48,121 nucleotides of DNA from Alphaproteobacteria bacterium (GTDB lineage Bacteria > Pseudomonadota > Alphaproteobacteria > Sphingomonadales > Sphingomonadaceae), in the NCBI GenBank assembly GCA_018823905.1, contig JAHJHL010000021.1, positions 1-48,121 of the forward strand. The letters run 5' to 3'. Under the pieces are notes generated by a model. The model saw only the letters and a list, made by a program, of their open reading frames with translations. It searched no databases and was not told where the DNA came from. The translations under genes were made by a program, and so were the position numbers. Positions 14,266-23,587 of this stretch are shown here, in pieces (within the stretch, counting starts at the first letter, position 1; each line of letters begins with the position of its first letter).

Positions 14266-15324
14266 TTAGGATGCCGTCGCCAGCTTTCCGCGCGCCTCGG
14301 CGATCGCGGTCACCAACCGCGGCTCGTCATAATGCGGCAGCGCGACTTCCATCGCGGTAATCGCGCCTTCGATCATCTTGCGATCGGCGCCCGGCGTTTT
14401 CGACCGGTATAACCCCCACGCGGCGATCAGTGGGACATCATAGTGCGCCGGGTTCGCCTTGAGCGCCTGACGCGCTTCGGCAACCTCCCCCGCCAGCATC
14501 CGCCCGATCAGCGCGATGCTGCGCTCGTCGGCGAAGGGTTCGCGGGGTGCGGGTTTGCGGCCCATCGCGCGGAGCAATGCCTCGGCGGCGCTGTACGTCG
14601 AAAAGGGGTTTTGTCCGGTGACGATGCGGCCGTCGGCGACGACATGGTTCAGCATCATCGGCGCAGCGCTGAACCGGGCCCCGGCGCCGCGCAGCCCGTC
14701 TTCGAGCAACACGGGGAAGGCGGGAATCCAGCGCTTGCCGAACAGCAATTCCTCCTCGTTCGACATGCCGGTGACGCCGCGTCCGGCGATCAGCGATTTG
14801 CCGTCCTTCATCGGCACATTCATCAGCACGGCAGGGCCGTGGCAGACCGCGCCGATCACGCCGCCTGCTTCATAGGTTTGCGCGATCAGCGTCTTGAGGT
14901 CGGTATTGACCGGCAGGTCGAACATCGCGCCCTTGCCGCCGACGACGAACACCGCGGCATAGCTTTCGCCGCGCGCGCTGGCCAAAGTGCGCGTCGCGGT
15001 GAGCTTTGCCTGGGCCGCGGTGTCGGCGATGAAGCGGCTGTTATAGGGTTTTTTGGGATCGAACGCATCGGCGACGACAACGCCCCCGGCCGGACTGGCG
15101 ATGTCGACGGTCAACCCATTGTCGGCGAACACCGCATAGGCCTGCGACAATTCATCCATTTCAAAGCCGGGGCGGGTCTTGCCGCCGTCGGCGCCATGGC
15201 TGCTGACGACGAGCAATACGCGGTCGGACTTCGTCGTGATGTCGCCCTGCGCCTGGGCCGGCAGGGGGGCCGCGATCAACAGACCGACCGCCAACATCGC
15301 CAAATTCTTCTTCTGCTTGTGCAT
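14266..15324 (-). CDS. secreted DJ-1/PfpI-family protein with C-terminal extension
   Basis: ATG 15324 is preferred over 15339 because GGAGCG lies 7 bases ahead. A signal peptide (MHKQKKNLAMLAVGLLIAAPLPAQAQ) indicates export. The DJ-1/PfpI domain includes RPGFEMDELSQAYAVF, VFVVGGKGAMFDLP and the nucleophile in GAVCHGPAVL (C161-H162), followed by VTGMSNEEE. It resembles Hsp31-type glyoxalase III or chaperone proteins but is periplasmic. The last about 100 residues (from RKPAPREPFADE) lie outside the usual domain and resemble a small helical repeat. It diverges from the two-component pair, which may regulate it. Confidence 0.87.
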   Translation of the reverse strand: MHKQKKNLAMLAVGLLIAAPLPAQAQGDITTKSDRVLLVVSSHGADGGKTRPGFEMDELSQAYAVFADNGLTVDIASPAGGVVVADAFDPKKPYNSRFIADTAAQAKLTATRTLASARGESYAAVFVVGGKGAMFDLPVNTDLKTLIAQTYEAGGVIGAVCHGPAVLMNVPMKDGKSLIAGRGVTGMSNEEELLFGKRWIPAFPVLLEDGLRGAGARFSAAPMMLNHVVADGRIVTGQNPFSTYSAAEALLRAMGRKPAPREPFADERSIALIGRMLAGEVAEARQALKANPAHYDVPLIAAWGLYRSKTPGADRKMIEGAITAMEVALPHYDEPRLVTAIAEARGKLATAS

Positions 15325-15467
15325 CGTGTCGCTCCACATTGTGTCAGGATGCCGCCGGTCTGGCAGACCGGGCGTCAGACCGATGTGAAAGCCGTTTTGA
15401 CGCTATTTTGACCTGGCATCGCCAAGACTTTGCGACGGAACTGGGCGCGTGTGGTAAGGGACATGGC

Positions 15468-16151
15468 TTGAACAAGGCATTCGACATCTTGCTGGTGGAG
15501 GACAACGCCGATCTGGCGGGCAACGTCATCGACTATCTCGAGGCGCTGGGGCATCGGCTCCATTACGCCGCCGACGGTGAGGCGGGGGTCCGCGAGGCCT
15601 TGATGCGCCCCGTCGATGTCGTACTGCTCGACCTCGCGCTGCCGCGGCGCGACGGGCTGAGCGTATGCGCCGAGATCCGCCGCCGCGCCGATCACCGGAT
15701 TCCGATCCTCATGCTCACCGCGCGCGACACGCTCGACGACAAGCTCGCGGGCTTTGGCAGCGGCGCCGATGATTATCTGGTCAAACCCTTTTCGCTCGCC
15801 GAACTCGCCGCGCGGATCACAGCGCTGGCGCAGCGGCCGCAGCTGGGCCAATCGCACAGCATCACCGTCGGTCCGCTGACCATCGATCGGCAGCTGCGCA
15901 CCGCGACGCGCGCCGGGCAGCCGCTCCGCCTGTCGCCGCTGCTGTGGGACATCCTGCTGTTGCTGGCCGAAGCGTCGCCGCAGCCGGTCGCGCGCGCCGA
16001 GATCGCGCGCAAGCTGTGGGGCGACGAGCCGCCACCGTCCGATGCGCTGCGCAGCCACATCCATCTGTTGCGGCAGATTGTCGACAAGCCGTTCGGCGCC
16101 CCGATGATCGAAACCGTCCACAGCATTGGCTTTCGCCTGAGCGCGCCGTAA
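15468..16151 (+). CDS. response regulator, OmpR/PhoB-type
   Basis: I chose the TTG at 15468 (LNKAFDILLVEDNADL) since AAGGGA lies a few bases upstream and the receiver domain begins here; the open frame back to 15339 adds unlike sequence. The receiver domain has acidic ED at 11-12, phospho-acceptor D55 (VVLLDLALPRRDG), the Thr/Lys switch (MLTARD, YLVKPF). A winged-helix output domain follows (LRLSPLLWDILLLLAE, RSHIHLLRQIVDKP, IETVHSIGFRLSAP). It is the DNA-binding partner of the downstream kinase, overlapping it by one base (TAATG). Confidence 0.92.
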   Translation: MNKAFDILLVEDNADLAGNVIDYLEALGHRLHYAADGEAGVREALMRPVDVVLLDLALPRRDGLSVCAEIRRRADHRIPILMLTARDTLDDKLAGFGSGADDYLVKPFSLAELAARITALAQRPQLGQSHSITVGPLTIDRQLRTATRAGQPLRLSPLLWDILLLLAEASPQPVARAEIARKLWGDEPPPSDALRSHIHLLRQIVDKPFGAPMIETVHSIGFRLSAP

Positions 16152-17446
16152 TGAGGCAGCGGTCATACAGTCTGCGCCGCCGCGTGATCGCTGCGCTGGT
16201 CGCCTCCGTGCTCGCAACCAGCGCGGTGTTCGGCCTGACGACCTTCATCTTTGCCTATACCCTCGAGGACCGGCTGTTCAGCACGGCACTAGACAGCGAG
16301 ATTGCACGGCAGCAGCAAAGCTGGAGCCGCGATGGCACACTGACAACTCCCGAAGTCGCCTACATCAAAATCTATCCTGGAAAGGCTGGCTTACCCGCCG
16401 ACCTTGCCCCGCGGGTTGCGGCCAACCCCCAGCAGCGCGAATTTTATGGGGCGGCGGGGCGTCACTACCATGTCGAGCATTTCACGCTCGATCAGCGTAC
16501 CGGTGCGGCTTCCGGCGGCACGCCTGCGGTCGCAGTGGCCGAGGTCAGCCGCTATCTGCTCGTCCGCCCGGTGCGCGACGGGATGATCCAGTTCCTGATT
16601 GCGCTCGGCCTGTTCGTCGCGCTGGCGATGGCGCTGCTCGGCTGGTGGCTCGCCAACCGCGCGATGCGCCCGCTCAGTCGGCTCGCCAAAGACGTCGCCG
16701 ACGGCGGCAGCGAAACCGTACCCGTCGTGCGGACGGAGGATTATCCGGCGAACGAGATCGGCCTACTGGCAGGCGCGCTCGGACAGGCGTTCCAGCGCAT
16801 TCGCGGCTTTGTCGATCGTGAGCGTAGCTTCACGCGCGATGCCAGCCACGAACTGCGCACCCCGCTGGCGGTCATTCGCGGCGCGGCTGAAGTCATCGCG
16901 CAACGCGGCGATCTGCCCGCGCCGGTTCCCGAGGCGCTGCGCCGGATCGAAACCGCGACGATCGACATGACGCAAACGCTCGACCTGCTGCTCGCGCTGG
17001 CACGCGAAGGTGACGCGCTGCCGGTAGAAAGCATCAAATTGCGCCCGGTCGTCGAAAAGGCGATCGCTGCGGCGGCGGTGCGCTTTCCGGCGAACCGGCT
17101 TGCCGTGTCGAACGATGTTGCGGGGGATGCGACGATCATCGTCGAGCCGACGTCGTTGCAGCTCGTGCTCAACAATCTGATCGGCAACACATTCCAGCAT
17201 GCGGCTGCGGCCAATCTGCACGTTGCATTCAGCGGCGACCAATTGTCGATCTGCGACGACGGCCCCGGTCTTGGTACGGCAACCGACGCATTCGCACCGT
17301 TCGTCAAAGGCGAAGCGAGCGAAGGCAGCGGGCTCGGCCTCGACATTGTGCGGCGGTTGTGCGCCGCTGCGGGCATCGACCTGAGCAGCGGGGCGGGTGC
17401 GAACGGGCAGGGCGCCTGCTTCACGCTAAAATTCGCCGATCGATAG
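16151..17446 (+). CDS. sensor histidine kinase
   Basis: The start ATG overlaps the regulator stop. The 431-residue protein has two membrane helices (about 12-37 and 144-168) bounding a periplasmic sensor loop of about 105 residues, a HAMP-like linker (ANRAMRPLSRLAKDVADGG), a dimerisation helix with H233 in RDASHELRTPLAVIRG, and an ATPase domain with N-box LVLNNLIGNTFQHA, G1 CDDGPGLG and G2 GSGLGLDIV. It should phosphorylate the regulator encoded before it. The signal is unknown. The divergent DJ-1-like gene and nearby molybdo-enzyme gene are possible targets. Confidence 0.93.
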   Translation: MRQRSYSLRRRVIAALVASVLATSAVFGLTTFIFAYTLEDRLFSTALDSEIARQQQSWSRDGTLTTPEVAYIKIYPGKAGLPADLAPRVAANPQQREFYGAAGRHYHVEHFTLDQRTGAASGGTPAVAVAEVSRYLLVRPVRDGMIQFLIALGLFVALAMALLGWWLANRAMRPLSRLAKDVADGGSETVPVVRTEDYPANEIGLLAGALGQAFQRIRGFVDRERSFTRDASHELRTPLAVIRGAAEVIAQRGDLPAPVPEALRRIETATIDMTQTLDLLLALAREGDALPVESIKLRPVVEKAIAAAAVRFPANRLAVSNDVAGDATIIVEPTSLQLVLNNLIGNTFQHAAAANLHVAFSGDQLSICDDGPGLGTATDAFAPFVKGEASEGSGLGLDIVRRLCAAAGIDLSSGAGANGQGACFTLKFADR

Positions 17447-17479
17447 AAAATCGCGCCGCAATGATCTAATCCCGTCGCC

Positions 17480-19753
17480 ATGGCCGACGAGAGACCCCGC
17501 TATCGAACCTACACCAGCCCCGCGGGAGGCTGGGGTGCCGCCGCTGCGACGGCGAAGGTATTGATGGAACAGAGCGTCGTCACCAAGGGATCGCGCGCGC
17601 TGTTGGCGATGAACCAGCCCGGCGGGTTCAAATGCCCGAGTTGCGCCTTTCCCGATGCGACCTGCACCAAGAAGCTCGAATTTTGCGAAAATGGCGCCAA
17701 GGCGCTGGCGCATGAAGCGACGAAGTTTCGCGTCACGCGCGACTTTTTTGCCGAACACAGCGTGTCGGCGCTGATGGAACAGTCGGACTATTGGCTGGAG
17801 ATGCAGGGCCGCCTGACCGAACCGATGCGTTACGATGCCGCGACCGACCATTATGTGCCGGTGAGCTGGGACGACGCCTTTGCGCTGATCGGCCGTCATT
17901 TGCGCGCCCTTGACAGCCCGCACCAGGCCGAATTCTACACCTCGGGCCGCACCGCGAACGAGACCGCGTTTCTCTATGCGATCTTCGTGCGCGAGTTCGG
18001 TACCAACAATTTTCCCGACTGTTCGAACATGTGCCACGAGCCGACGAGCCGCGGGCTGCCGCCCGCGATCGGTATAGGCAAAGGAACCGTCGTCCTCGAC
18101 GATTTCGAACATGCCGAGGCGATCTTCCTGATCGGCCACAATGCGGGAACGAACGCGCCGCGGATGATGACCCCGCTGGTCGAGGCGCGCAAACGCGGCG
18201 TCCCGATCGTCGCGGTCAACCCGATGCCCGAACGCGCGCTGGTCCGCTTCACCGAACCGCAGGACATCGTCCAGATGGCGACCTTCGGATCGACCGAGGT
18301 CACCAGCGAATTTGTCCATATCAAGATCGGCGGCGACCTCGCGCTGCTCAAGGGCATGATGAAGGTCATGTTCGAGCGCGACGCTGCGGGCGAGGCGGTG
18401 TTCGATCATGATTTCATCGCCGAACACACGGAGGGCTTTGCCGCGCTTCGGGCCGACATCGCCGCGCAGGACTGGCCCGCGATCGTCGTGGCGTCGGGGC
18501 TGGATGAGGCACAGATCCGCCGCTGCGCCGACATCTACATCCGCTCGAACGCGACGATCATCTGTTATGGCATGGGGGTAACCCAGCATCAGCAGGGATC
18601 GCAGCTCGTCCAGCAGATCGCCAACCTGCTGCTGCTCAAGGGCAATTTCGGCAAGCCGGGGGCGGGCATTTCGCCGATCCGCGGTCATTCGAATGTGCAG
18701 GGCGACCGCACCGTCGGCATCGACGAAAAGCCCAGCGAAGCCTATCTCGACAAGGTGCGCGAGGTGTTCGGCTTCGAACCGCCGCGCGAGCATGGCCATC
18801 ATACGGTCGAATCGATCGAGGCGATGCTGGCGGGGACCGCTAAGGTCTTCATCGGGCTCGGCGGCAATTTTGTCCGCGCGGTTCCCGACACCGATCGGTC
18901 TTATGATGCGATGCGCCAGCTCGACCTGACCGTCGGGATCGCAACCAAGCTCAACCGCGGGCATCTGGTGCATGGCAAAGAGGCGCTGATCCTGCCCGTC
19001 ATCGCGCGCTCCGAACCGATTGCCACCGCGGCGGGTGAGCAGTTCGTTACCATCGAGGATTCGATGTCGAACGTCACCGCCTCGCGCGGCGTGCTCGACC
19101 CGGCGAGCTCACATCTGCTCGCCGAGACCGAAATCGTCTGCCGCATGGCGATGGCGACCTTGCCGGACAGCAAGGTCGATTGGGCCGCCTATATCAACGA
19201 TTACAGTCTGATCCGCGACAAGATCGCCGCGGTCTATCCCGCGATTTACGCGGACTTTTCCGAGCGGATCAAGGCGCCGCTCGGCTTCCACCTCGACATC
19301 GCGCCGCGCCGCCGCGCGTGGGCGACCCCGAACGGCAAGGCCAATTTCCTGATTCTCCCCGGTCTCGCGGTCAACGCGCAGGTCACCGACCCTAGCATGT
19401 TGCGGCTGGCCACAGTGCGCTCGCACGATCAGTTCAACACCACGATCTACAGCTATAACGACCGCTATCGCGGCGTGTACAACGACCGCATGGTGCTGTT
19501 CATGAACGCCGACGACATCGCCGATCGAAAGCTGGCGGCGGGGACGAACGTCGCGCTCGAAACGATCAGCGACGACGGGGTGGTCCGACGGGTCGAGGGA
19601 TTGACGATCATCGACTATCCGATGTCGCGCGGGTCGGTCGCGGGCTATTATCCCGAACTCAACCCGCTGCTTCCGCTCGGCCATTATGACAAGACCAGTG
19701 GCTGTCCGGCAGCGAAGGCGATACCCGTGCGTGTCGTGCCGATGGCGGCTTAG
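17480..19753 (+). CDS. FdhF/YdeP-family molybdopterin oxidoreductase
   Basis: The 757-residue protein starts with a Cys pair in GGFKCPSCAFPD (C52, C55), as in YdeP-type proteins which lack the usual 4Fe-4S cluster set. The molybdopterin domain includes YTSGRTANETAF, SNMCHEPTSRG with the likely Mo-ligand C185, IFLIGHNAGTNAPRM, and the C-terminal dinucleotide-binding domain RSHDQFNTTIYSYNDRYRG. In E. coli, ydeP is tied to acid resistance; the substrate is unsettled. The convergent mobA and fdhD genes supply the guanylylated, sulfurated cofactor that such enzymes need. It is cytoplasmic with no Tat signal. Confidence 0.92.
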   Translation: MADERPRYRTYTSPAGGWGAAAATAKVLMEQSVVTKGSRALLAMNQPGGFKCPSCAFPDATCTKKLEFCENGAKALAHEATKFRVTRDFFAEHSVSALMEQSDYWLEMQGRLTEPMRYDAATDHYVPVSWDDAFALIGRHLRALDSPHQAEFYTSGRTANETAFLYAIFVREFGTNNFPDCSNMCHEPTSRGLPPAIGIGKGTVVLDDFEHAEAIFLIGHNAGTNAPRMMTPLVEARKRGVPIVAVNPMPERALVRFTEPQDIVQMATFGSTEVTSEFVHIKIGGDLALLKGMMKVMFERDAAGEAVFDHDFIAEHTEGFAALRADIAAQDWPAIVVASGLDEAQIRRCADIYIRSNATIICYGMGVTQHQQGSQLVQQIANLLLLKGNFGKPGAGISPIRGHSNVQGDRTVGIDEKPSEAYLDKVREVFGFEPPREHGHHTVESIEAMLAGTAKVFIGLGGNFVRAVPDTDRSYDAMRQLDLTVGIATKLNRGHLVHGKEALILPVIARSEPIATAAGEQFVTIEDSMSNVTASRGVLDPASSHLLAETEIVCRMAMATLPDSKVDWAAYINDYSLIRDKIAAVYPAIYADFSERIKAPLGFHLDIAPRRRAWATPNGKANFLILPGLAVNAQVTDPSMLRLATVRSHDQFNTTIYSYNDRYRGVYNDRMVLFMNADDIADRKLAAGTNVALETISDDGVVRRVEGLTIIDYPMSRGSVAGYYPELNPLLPLGHYDKTSGCPAAKAIPVRVVPMAA

Positions 19754-20268
19754 CCCGCACCGTCTGCCAGCCGCGCCAGATCCTCCGCGCTGTTGATATT
19801 GGGCAGCGCAAAATTCACCGCGATGGCGCGCGCGCCGATCCGCCGGGCAAAGGCGCGCACGGCATGATCGTCTTCGCCGGTCAGCATCGCCTGCAAGGCG
19901 TCCAGTGCCGCGACCGACCACAGCCCGACCACCGGTTGGGTGTCGACAAACACCGACGCCGGTCCCAGCCGTGCGCGAAGATCGGCGGGCAGGCGCACAC
20001 AATCGACGGGTGCCGTCAGCACTTGCCCAAAGCCGTTCGCGGCGGCGTGGCGCAGCGCGCCTGCGATGGCGCCGAGCGGCCCCATGTCGGGCCGCGGCCA
20101 ATCGGCGATGCCCCCCTTGCGGCCGACAACGACCACCGCGTCGCAATGCGCGCGCAGCGCCGCCAGCGCATGATCGAGCAAGGTCTGCCCATCCAGCATC
20201 GCGACCGCTTTGTCCGAACCAAAACGGCGCGACCGTCCGCCCGCGAGCACCGCGCCCAGCGTCTTCAC
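19750..20268 (-). CDS. mobA: molybdenum cofactor guanylyltransferase
   Basis: The 172-residue protein starts MKTLGAVLAGGRSRRFGSDK, the nucleotide-binding loop of MobA, followed by VVVVGRKGG, DMGPLGAIAGAL and VLTAPVDCVRLP with the metal-binding Asp. It adds GMP to molybdopterin to give the MGD form used by formate-dehydrogenase-type enzymes. It overlaps the end of fdhD by four bases (ATGA) and its own stop overlaps the stop of the convergent YdeP-like gene. It is slightly shorter than typical MobA but complete. Confidence 0.92.
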   Translation of the reverse strand: MKTLGAVLAGGRSRRFGSDKAVAMLDGQTLLDHALAALRAHCDAVVVVGRKGGIADWPRPDMGPLGAIAGALRHAAANGFGQVLTAPVDCVRLPADLRARLGPASVFVDTQPVVGLWSVAALDALQAMLTGEDDHAVRAFARRIGARAIAVNFALPNINSAEDLARLADGAG

Positions 20269-21068
20269 GCGATCATCCGCCGCGCATCGTTGATGACCAG
20301 CGCGGAGTCGGCGCGCGCCAGTGCGACCAGCGTCAGTCCCGCCTGCACCGCGCGCTCCGCCGCCAGGCTGGTCGGCGCCGAAATGGTGACCAGCATCGGG
20401 CAGCCCGCGCGCACCGTCTTTTCGACCAGCTCATAACTGCACCGCGCCGACAGCAGGATGAAGCCGGTCGCGGGGTCGGTCCCCGCGCGCGCCAGCGCTC
20501 CGATCAGCTTGTCGAGCGCATTGTGCCGCCCGACATCCTCGCGAGTGCAAAGGATTTCGCCCGTGGGCGCACAAAAAGCAGCAGCGTGAACCGCGCCGGT
20601 AGCTTGCCCCAGCGGCTGATGATCGCGCAGCGCCGCCAATGCCGCGGCAATCGCGGCGCGGTCGGTCGCGATGCGCGCGGTCAGCGGCGGTAGGGGACGC
20701 AAAACCTGCTCGATATTCTCGATCCCGCACAACCCGCAGCTGCTCTCGCTCACCCGCTGGCGCGCGCGCTCCAGCGCCATCGCCTTGCGGTCGGGCGGTA
20801 CCCAGATGCGCAGCGCCCAGCCACCCTCGACCGGATGCACGTCGATGCGCTCGATCTGATCAGCCGTCTCGAACAGCCCTTCGCTCAGCGCGAAGCCCAG
20901 GCCATAATCGTCCAGATCGGCCGGGGTCGCCATCATCACCGCATAACCGATGCCGCCGACCTCAATCGACACCGGCGCTTCGGCGGCCAAGCTGCGGACC
21001 AATGCCGCATCACCGGGTTCGGCAAGGCCCAGCCGTCGCACGGGCAGGTCAATCATCGCGTCGTTCAT
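20265..21068 (-). CDS. fdhD: formate dehydrogenase accessory sulfurtransferase
   Basis: The 267-residue protein has EAPVSIEVGGIGYAVMMATPADLDDYGLGF and the conserved Cys loop SSCGLCGIENIEQ (C111, C114), plus REDVGRHNALDKLIG and LVTISAPTSLAAERA. These define FdhD, which carries sulfur from IscS to the molybdenum centre of formate-dehydrogenase-like enzymes. Co-transcription with mobA (4-base overlap) and convergence with the YdeP-like gene suggest these three act together. The start at MNDAMIDLPV fits the family, with MIDLPV as an alternative. Confidence 0.93.
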   Translation of the reverse strand: MNDAMIDLPVRRLGLAEPGDAALVRSLAAEAPVSIEVGGIGYAVMMATPADLDDYGLGFALSEGLFETADQIERIDVHPVEGGWALRIWVPPDRKAMALERARQRVSESSCGLCGIENIEQVLRPLPPLTARIATDRAAIAAALAALRDHQPLGQATGAVHAAAFCAPTGEILCTREDVGRHNALDKLIGALARAGTDPATGFILLSARCSYELVEKTVRAGCPMLVTISAPTSLAAERAVQAGLTLVALARADSALVINDARRMIA

Positions 21069-21149
21069 GCCGCACCCTAACGCATCGGCGTCCGCTTGTC
21101 CCAGCCGGGACGATTGCCATTTCCGGCGCGCACTTTATCAGTCGCCGCG

Positions 21150-21815
21150 ATGAAAACCGAAATCCTCGCCGTCCTTTGTGGACAGGTGCGTCCCTTCCGC
21201 GGCGATGACGAACCCAGCGCGATCGCCAAGCTGCCGGTGACGCATGCGGTCGCAGTCGGCGCAATGGGGCTGGCCGGAGACGAGCAGGCCGATCGCACGG
21301 TCCATGGCGGTATCGACAAGGCAGTCCATCATTATCCCGCCGACCATTATGCGTGGTGGCGTGAGCATCTGGGGAACCCGGCGCTCCTCGAGGCACCCGG
21401 CGCGTTCGGCGAGAACATCTCCACAACGGGCCTCGACGAAACCAACGTCTTTCTCGGCGACCGCTTCCGCCTCGGCACCGCGCTTGTCGAGGTCAGCCAG
21501 GCGCGCCAGCCGTGCTGGAAACTCGACCATCGTTTCGGGGCCAAGGGGGTGATGGCGCAGGTGGTCAAAACGCGGCGTACCGGCTGGTATTACCGCGTCA
21601 TTGAAGCCGGGGAGGTGCGCGCGGGGGAAATGCTCGAACTGGTGGAACGTCCCTATCCCGAATGGCCGCTGGCATCACTGTTCGGTTTGCTCATCGGCGG
21701 CGAAGCAAAGGACCGCCCCGCCGACCTCCGCGCGCTGCGTGACGTCGCGGTGCTCGCCGAAACATGGAAAGTCCGCCGCGCGAAGCTCGCCGAGCAATAT
21801 GGTGTGGATGACTAG
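21150..21815 (+). CDS. MOSC domain protein, YiiM-like
   Basis: ATG 21150 is chosen because MKTEILAVLCGQVRPF is the usual YiiM start; an upstream ATG gives an 18-residue unlike extension. The MOSC core includes GDEQADRTVHGGIDKAVHHYP and the conserved Cys in SQARQPCWKLDHRFG, then TGWYYRVIEAGEVRAGE. MOSC proteins bind molybdenum cofactor; YiiM reduces N-hydroxylated base analogues such as 6-hydroxylaminopurine in E. coli. It is divergent from fdhD with 81 bases between starts, extending the molybdenum theme. A family-C repeat follows. Confidence 0.9.
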   Translation: MKTEILAVLCGQVRPFRGDDEPSAIAKLPVTHAVAVGAMGLAGDEQADRTVHGGIDKAVHHYPADHYAWWREHLGNPALLEAPGAFGENISTTGLDETNVFLGDRFRLGTALVEVSQARQPCWKLDHRFGAKGVMAQVVKTRRTGWYYRVIEAGEVRAGEMLELVERPYPEWPLASLFGLLIGGEAKDRPADLRALRDVAVLAETWKVRRAKLAEQYGVDD

Positions 21816-21846
21816 AGCACGTTGATTGCCAACGGATCCCCTAATC

Positions 21847-21926
21847 CCGTTCGTGTCGAGCGAAGTCGAGACACCGAGCGTCAGCGCACCGCTTCACGGC
21901 ATCTCGACTTCGCTCGATGCGAACGG
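21847..21926. repeat. palindromic repeat family C, copy 1
   Basis: Begins CCGTTCGTGTCGAGCGAAG and ends with the inverted word CTTCGCTCGATGCGAACGG; about 80 bases. Copies 2 and 3 are at 27803-27884 and 45710-45789. Here it lies between convergent genes. Confidence 0.9.
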
Positions 21927-21947
21927 ACCAAGAGAAGATGATCATTC

Positions 21948-23456
21948 TCAGTGGGTTTGGGGGCGTGCATTCAGCCAGCTTGCAAGTTTCACCACCTCCT
22001 CGGCGCTGAAATGCAGCCCCAGCTTGCTGCGCCGCCACAATATGTCGTCGGTCGTCTGCGCCCATTCCTGCTCGACCAGCCACGCCGCCTCGGCCACGCT
22101 CAGCCCGTGCGCAATCTCGCCGCCGAGCGCGTCCCACCCGTCGGCATCGCCCAGCCAGCGGCGCGCATCGGTCCCATAGGCCTTGACGATACGATCGACC
22201 GTCGCGGCGGTCAGGAAAGGATGCGCAAGCCTGATCTCGGCCTTGAGCGCCGCCGCGCCGCTGGTCGCGAAATCGCCGCCCGGCAGCGGCGCCTTTGCCG
22301 TCCAGCACTTCCCCGTCAGCGCGGGTATATGGCCCACCAGTTCGTCGACCGCGGCCTCGGCAACATGGCGATAGCTGGTGATCTTGCCGCCATAGATGGT
22401 GAGCAGCGGCGCGCCCTCCGCCATGTCGAGGTCGATCCGGTACCCGCGCGTCGCCGCTTCGGGCCGCCCCGACCCATCCTCGATCAAGGGCCGCACCCCC
22501 GAATAGGTCCACACAACGTCGGCGGGGGTGATCGGTTCGCGGAAATAGAGGCTGGCGCCTTCGCACAGATAGGCGATTTCGTCGACGCTTGCCCGGGCTT
22601 CGCTGGCGGGACCGTCATGATCGACGTCGGTCGTACCGATTAGCGTGAAGTCGCGCTCATAGGGGATTGCAAAGAATATCCGCCCGTCGGGCAGCTGGAA
22701 AAAATAGGCATAGTCATGCTGGAACAACCGCCGCACGACGATATGCGACCCGCGCACCAGTCGCATCGCATGATCGGGTTCGGCATCGGCGCGCTTTAGC
22801 AAATCGAGCACCGCCGGCCCCGCGGCATTGACGATCGCGCTCCCGGTGAAACGATAGCTATGCCCGTTGTCGCAGCTTGCCTCGACCACCCACAGCCCGC
22901 CCTCGCAGCGCAGCATGTCGGCGCGGGTGCGCGTGCGGACCTTCGCGCCATGCTGGGCGGCATCGCGCGCGTTGAGCATGACCAGCCGCGCGTCGTCGAC
23001 CCAGCCGTCCGAATATTCGAAACCATGCGTATATTTCGGCTGCAACGGCTCGCCCGCGACATGGCGGCGCAAGTCGATCGAACGCGTCGCGGGCAGCTTC
23101 TTGCGCCCGCCGATATGGTCATAGAGGAACAGCCCCAAGCGCAGCAGCCAGCGCGGGCGGAGTCCCGGACGATGTGGCAGCACGAAGCGCAGCGGCCAGA
23201 TGATGTGCGGCGCGATGCCCCACAACGTCTCGCGCTCCTTCAGCGCCTCGCGCACGAGGGCGAACTCATAATGCTCCAGATAGCGCAGCCCGCCGTGGAT
23301 CAGTTTGGTCGACGCCGACGAGGTGCCTTGCGCCAGATCGCCCGCTTCGAGCAGCAACACCCGCGCCCCGCGCCCCGCGGCGTCGCGTGCGACCCCGGCG
23401 CCATTGACGCCGCCGCCGATTACAATGACGTCATAGGGTTGGGCGCTGTCGGGCAT
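21948..23456 (-). CDS. glpD: glycerol-3-phosphate dehydrogenase (aerobic)
   Basis: The 502-residue protein opens with the FAD-binding loop VIVIGGGVNGAGVARDAAGR, followed by GTSSASTKLIHGGLRYLEHYEF, a diagnostic GlpD/GlpA segment. Further on are IVNAAGPAV, FFAIPYERDFTLIGTTD and TIYGGKITSYRHVAE. It oxidises glycerol-3-phosphate to dihydroxyacetone phosphate at the inner membrane, passing electrons to quinone. Length and domain order match the aerobic enzyme. No glpK, glpF or glpR is adjacent. It diverges from the M20 peptidase gene. Confidence 0.95.
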   Translation of the reverse strand: MPDSAQPYDVIVIGGGVNGAGVARDAAGRGARVLLLEAGDLAQGTSSASTKLIHGGLRYLEHYEFALVREALKERETLWGIAPHIIWPLRFVLPHRPGLRPRWLLRLGLFLYDHIGGRKKLPATRSIDLRRHVAGEPLQPKYTHGFEYSDGWVDDARLVMLNARDAAQHGAKVRTRTRADMLRCEGGLWVVEASCDNGHSYRFTGSAIVNAAGPAVLDLLKRADAEPDHAMRLVRGSHIVVRRLFQHDYAYFFQLPDGRIFFAIPYERDFTLIGTTDVDHDGPASEARASVDEIAYLCEGASLYFREPITPADVVWTYSGVRPLIEDGSGRPEAATRGYRIDLDMAEGAPLLTIYGGKITSYRHVAEAAVDELVGHIPALTGKCWTAKAPLPGGDFATSGAAALKAEIRLAHPFLTAATVDRIVKAYGTDARRWLGDADGWDALGGEIAHGLSVAEAAWLVEQEWAQTTDDILWRRSKLGLHFSAEEVVKLASWLNARPQTH

Positions 23457-23587
23457 GGCAATCTCCCTAAGGCAGGTGCGTTGGCTTTGCCAAGGGGGCG
23501 GTCGATGCAGGGGGTCATCGACTGCGGTGGACAGCAGGGCAGTCGGTTGCGAAGGTCGTCGCAGGTTGGGGCAAGGGGGAGAGGATC

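Noticed and set aside
17426..18973. 515-aa minus-strand open frame opposite the YdeP-like gene
   Set aside because: Low-complexity antisense frame; the plus strand encodes a clear molybdoprotein.
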